NCBI GenBank assembly: GCA_041609995.1
Contig: JBFIPU010000073.1
Span: 1 to 14,229 of the forward strand
Direction of reading: 5' to 3'
DNA length: 14,229 nucleotides
From: JABDOU01 sp041609995
Lineage (GTDB): Bacteria; Actinomycetota; Acidimicrobiia; Spongiisociales; SHLN01
Shown in pieces: positions 13,910 to 14,229 of this stretch; within the stretch, counting starts at the first letter, position 1, and every line of letters begins with the position of its first letter. The notes below the pieces were generated by a model. It had not been told where the DNA came from, did not search any database, and saw only the letters and a program-made list of their open reading frames with translations. The translations under genes were made by a program, and so were the position numbers.

Positions 13910-14229
13910 ATGCAAGAACGTCTAGAAAGGCGATGGGTCGCGGTAGTGCTGGCGACACTGCTGATCGCCCTCGCCGCCGCTCCCACCATCGGCTTCGGAG
14001 CCGATCACCTCGACGCCCCGGGATTGACGTCACCCGGCGGGGACGGCGCTCTCGACGTCGCCGACATTTATGCGTTCGAAGCAGCGGACGACACCAACAC
14101 CGTGTTGGCGATGACCACCAACCCGGCCGCCGGCGCCCTTTCCTCTGAGGATTTCTCCACCACCGGCGAATACCACATCAACATCGATCAAGACGGGGAT
14201 GCAATCGCCGACCTGTCGGCCAAGTTCAC
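13910..14229 (+). CDS. DUF4331 family exported protein (5' part; continues beyond window)
   Basis: The visible 106 residues begin MQERLERRWVAVVLATLLIA, a basic start and hydrophobic signal sequence ending near APTIGFGA (about residue 32). The mature start ADHLDAPGLTSPGGDGALDV followed by ADIYAFEAADDTNTVLAMTT is characteristic of DUF4331 proteins. The family contains secreted, beta-rich proteins of about 350-550 residues of unknown function, found near copper or redox and cell-envelope genes in many actinomycetes and proteobacteria. AGGAGG (13900-13905) precedes the ATG by four bases, slightly closer than ideal. The C-terminal part is outside the window, so domain completeness cannot be judged. 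Confidence 0.85.
   Translation, partial: MQERLERRWVAVVLATLLIALAAAPTIGFGADHLDAPGLTSPGGDGALDVADIYAFEAADDTNTVLAMTTNPAAGALSSEDFSTTGEYHINIDQDGDAIADLSAKF

Overview
The window is a high-GC bacterial chromosome segment, most likely from an uncultured actinomycete of the Acidimicrobiia type. The reasons are the GC-rich, densely packed coding sequence, frequent GTG starts, -10 elements lying 7-8 bases from the start codon (leaderless genes), a coenzyme F420-type FrhB-like flavoprotein, and DUF998, DUF5808, DUF4331 and DoxX-like genes. This assignment is an inference; there is no rRNA marker. I saw no tRNA, rRNA, insertion sequence, integrase or CRISPR array.

Layout, left to right. (1) 1-2559, minus strand: mscL (mechanosensitive channel with a C-terminal zinc ribbon), a single-pass 106-residue protein whose start codon overlaps the mscL stop, an AI-2E/PerM-family permease, and a DUF998 membrane protein cut by the window edge. 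(2) 2656-5047, minus strand: a compact five-gene operon: an N-terminally anchored 142-residue protein, an easily missed 44-residue ORF, a 79-residue protein, a ketoacyl synthase III (KAS III) homologue and an SRPBCC protein. The first four genes are joined by ATGA/GTGA overlaps or by a stop codon inside the next ribosome binding site. An 18-base palindrome follows the last gene. (3) 5117-6082, minus: a lipoprotein with two complete type-1 copper cupredoxin domains, divergent from a leaderless NIPSNAP-like gene (6180-6476, plus). (4) 6501-8661, minus: an aldehyde dehydrogenase followed 4 bases later by a short-chain dehydrogenase. (5) 8701-9204, plus: a self-contained unit with a leader able to form long stems, a 77-residue secreted protein and a strong intrinsic terminator. 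(6) 9280-10554, plus: an FrhB-like iron-sulfur flavoprotein, convergent with an HSL-type alpha/beta hydrolase (10586-11530, minus). (7) 11686-14229, plus: a DoxX-like membrane protein, a protein related to the squalene cyclase toroid fold, a decayed partial copy of that gene, a leaderless DUF5808-like gene and the start of a secreted DUF4331 protein.

Most of the window is ordinary accessory metabolism and envelope biology. The items most worth a second look are the KAS III/SRPBCC operon with three uncharacterised small partners, the relic of the cyclase-like gene at 13246-13385, the structured leader upstream of the small secreted protein, and the double cupredoxin with its metal-ligand-rich linker.
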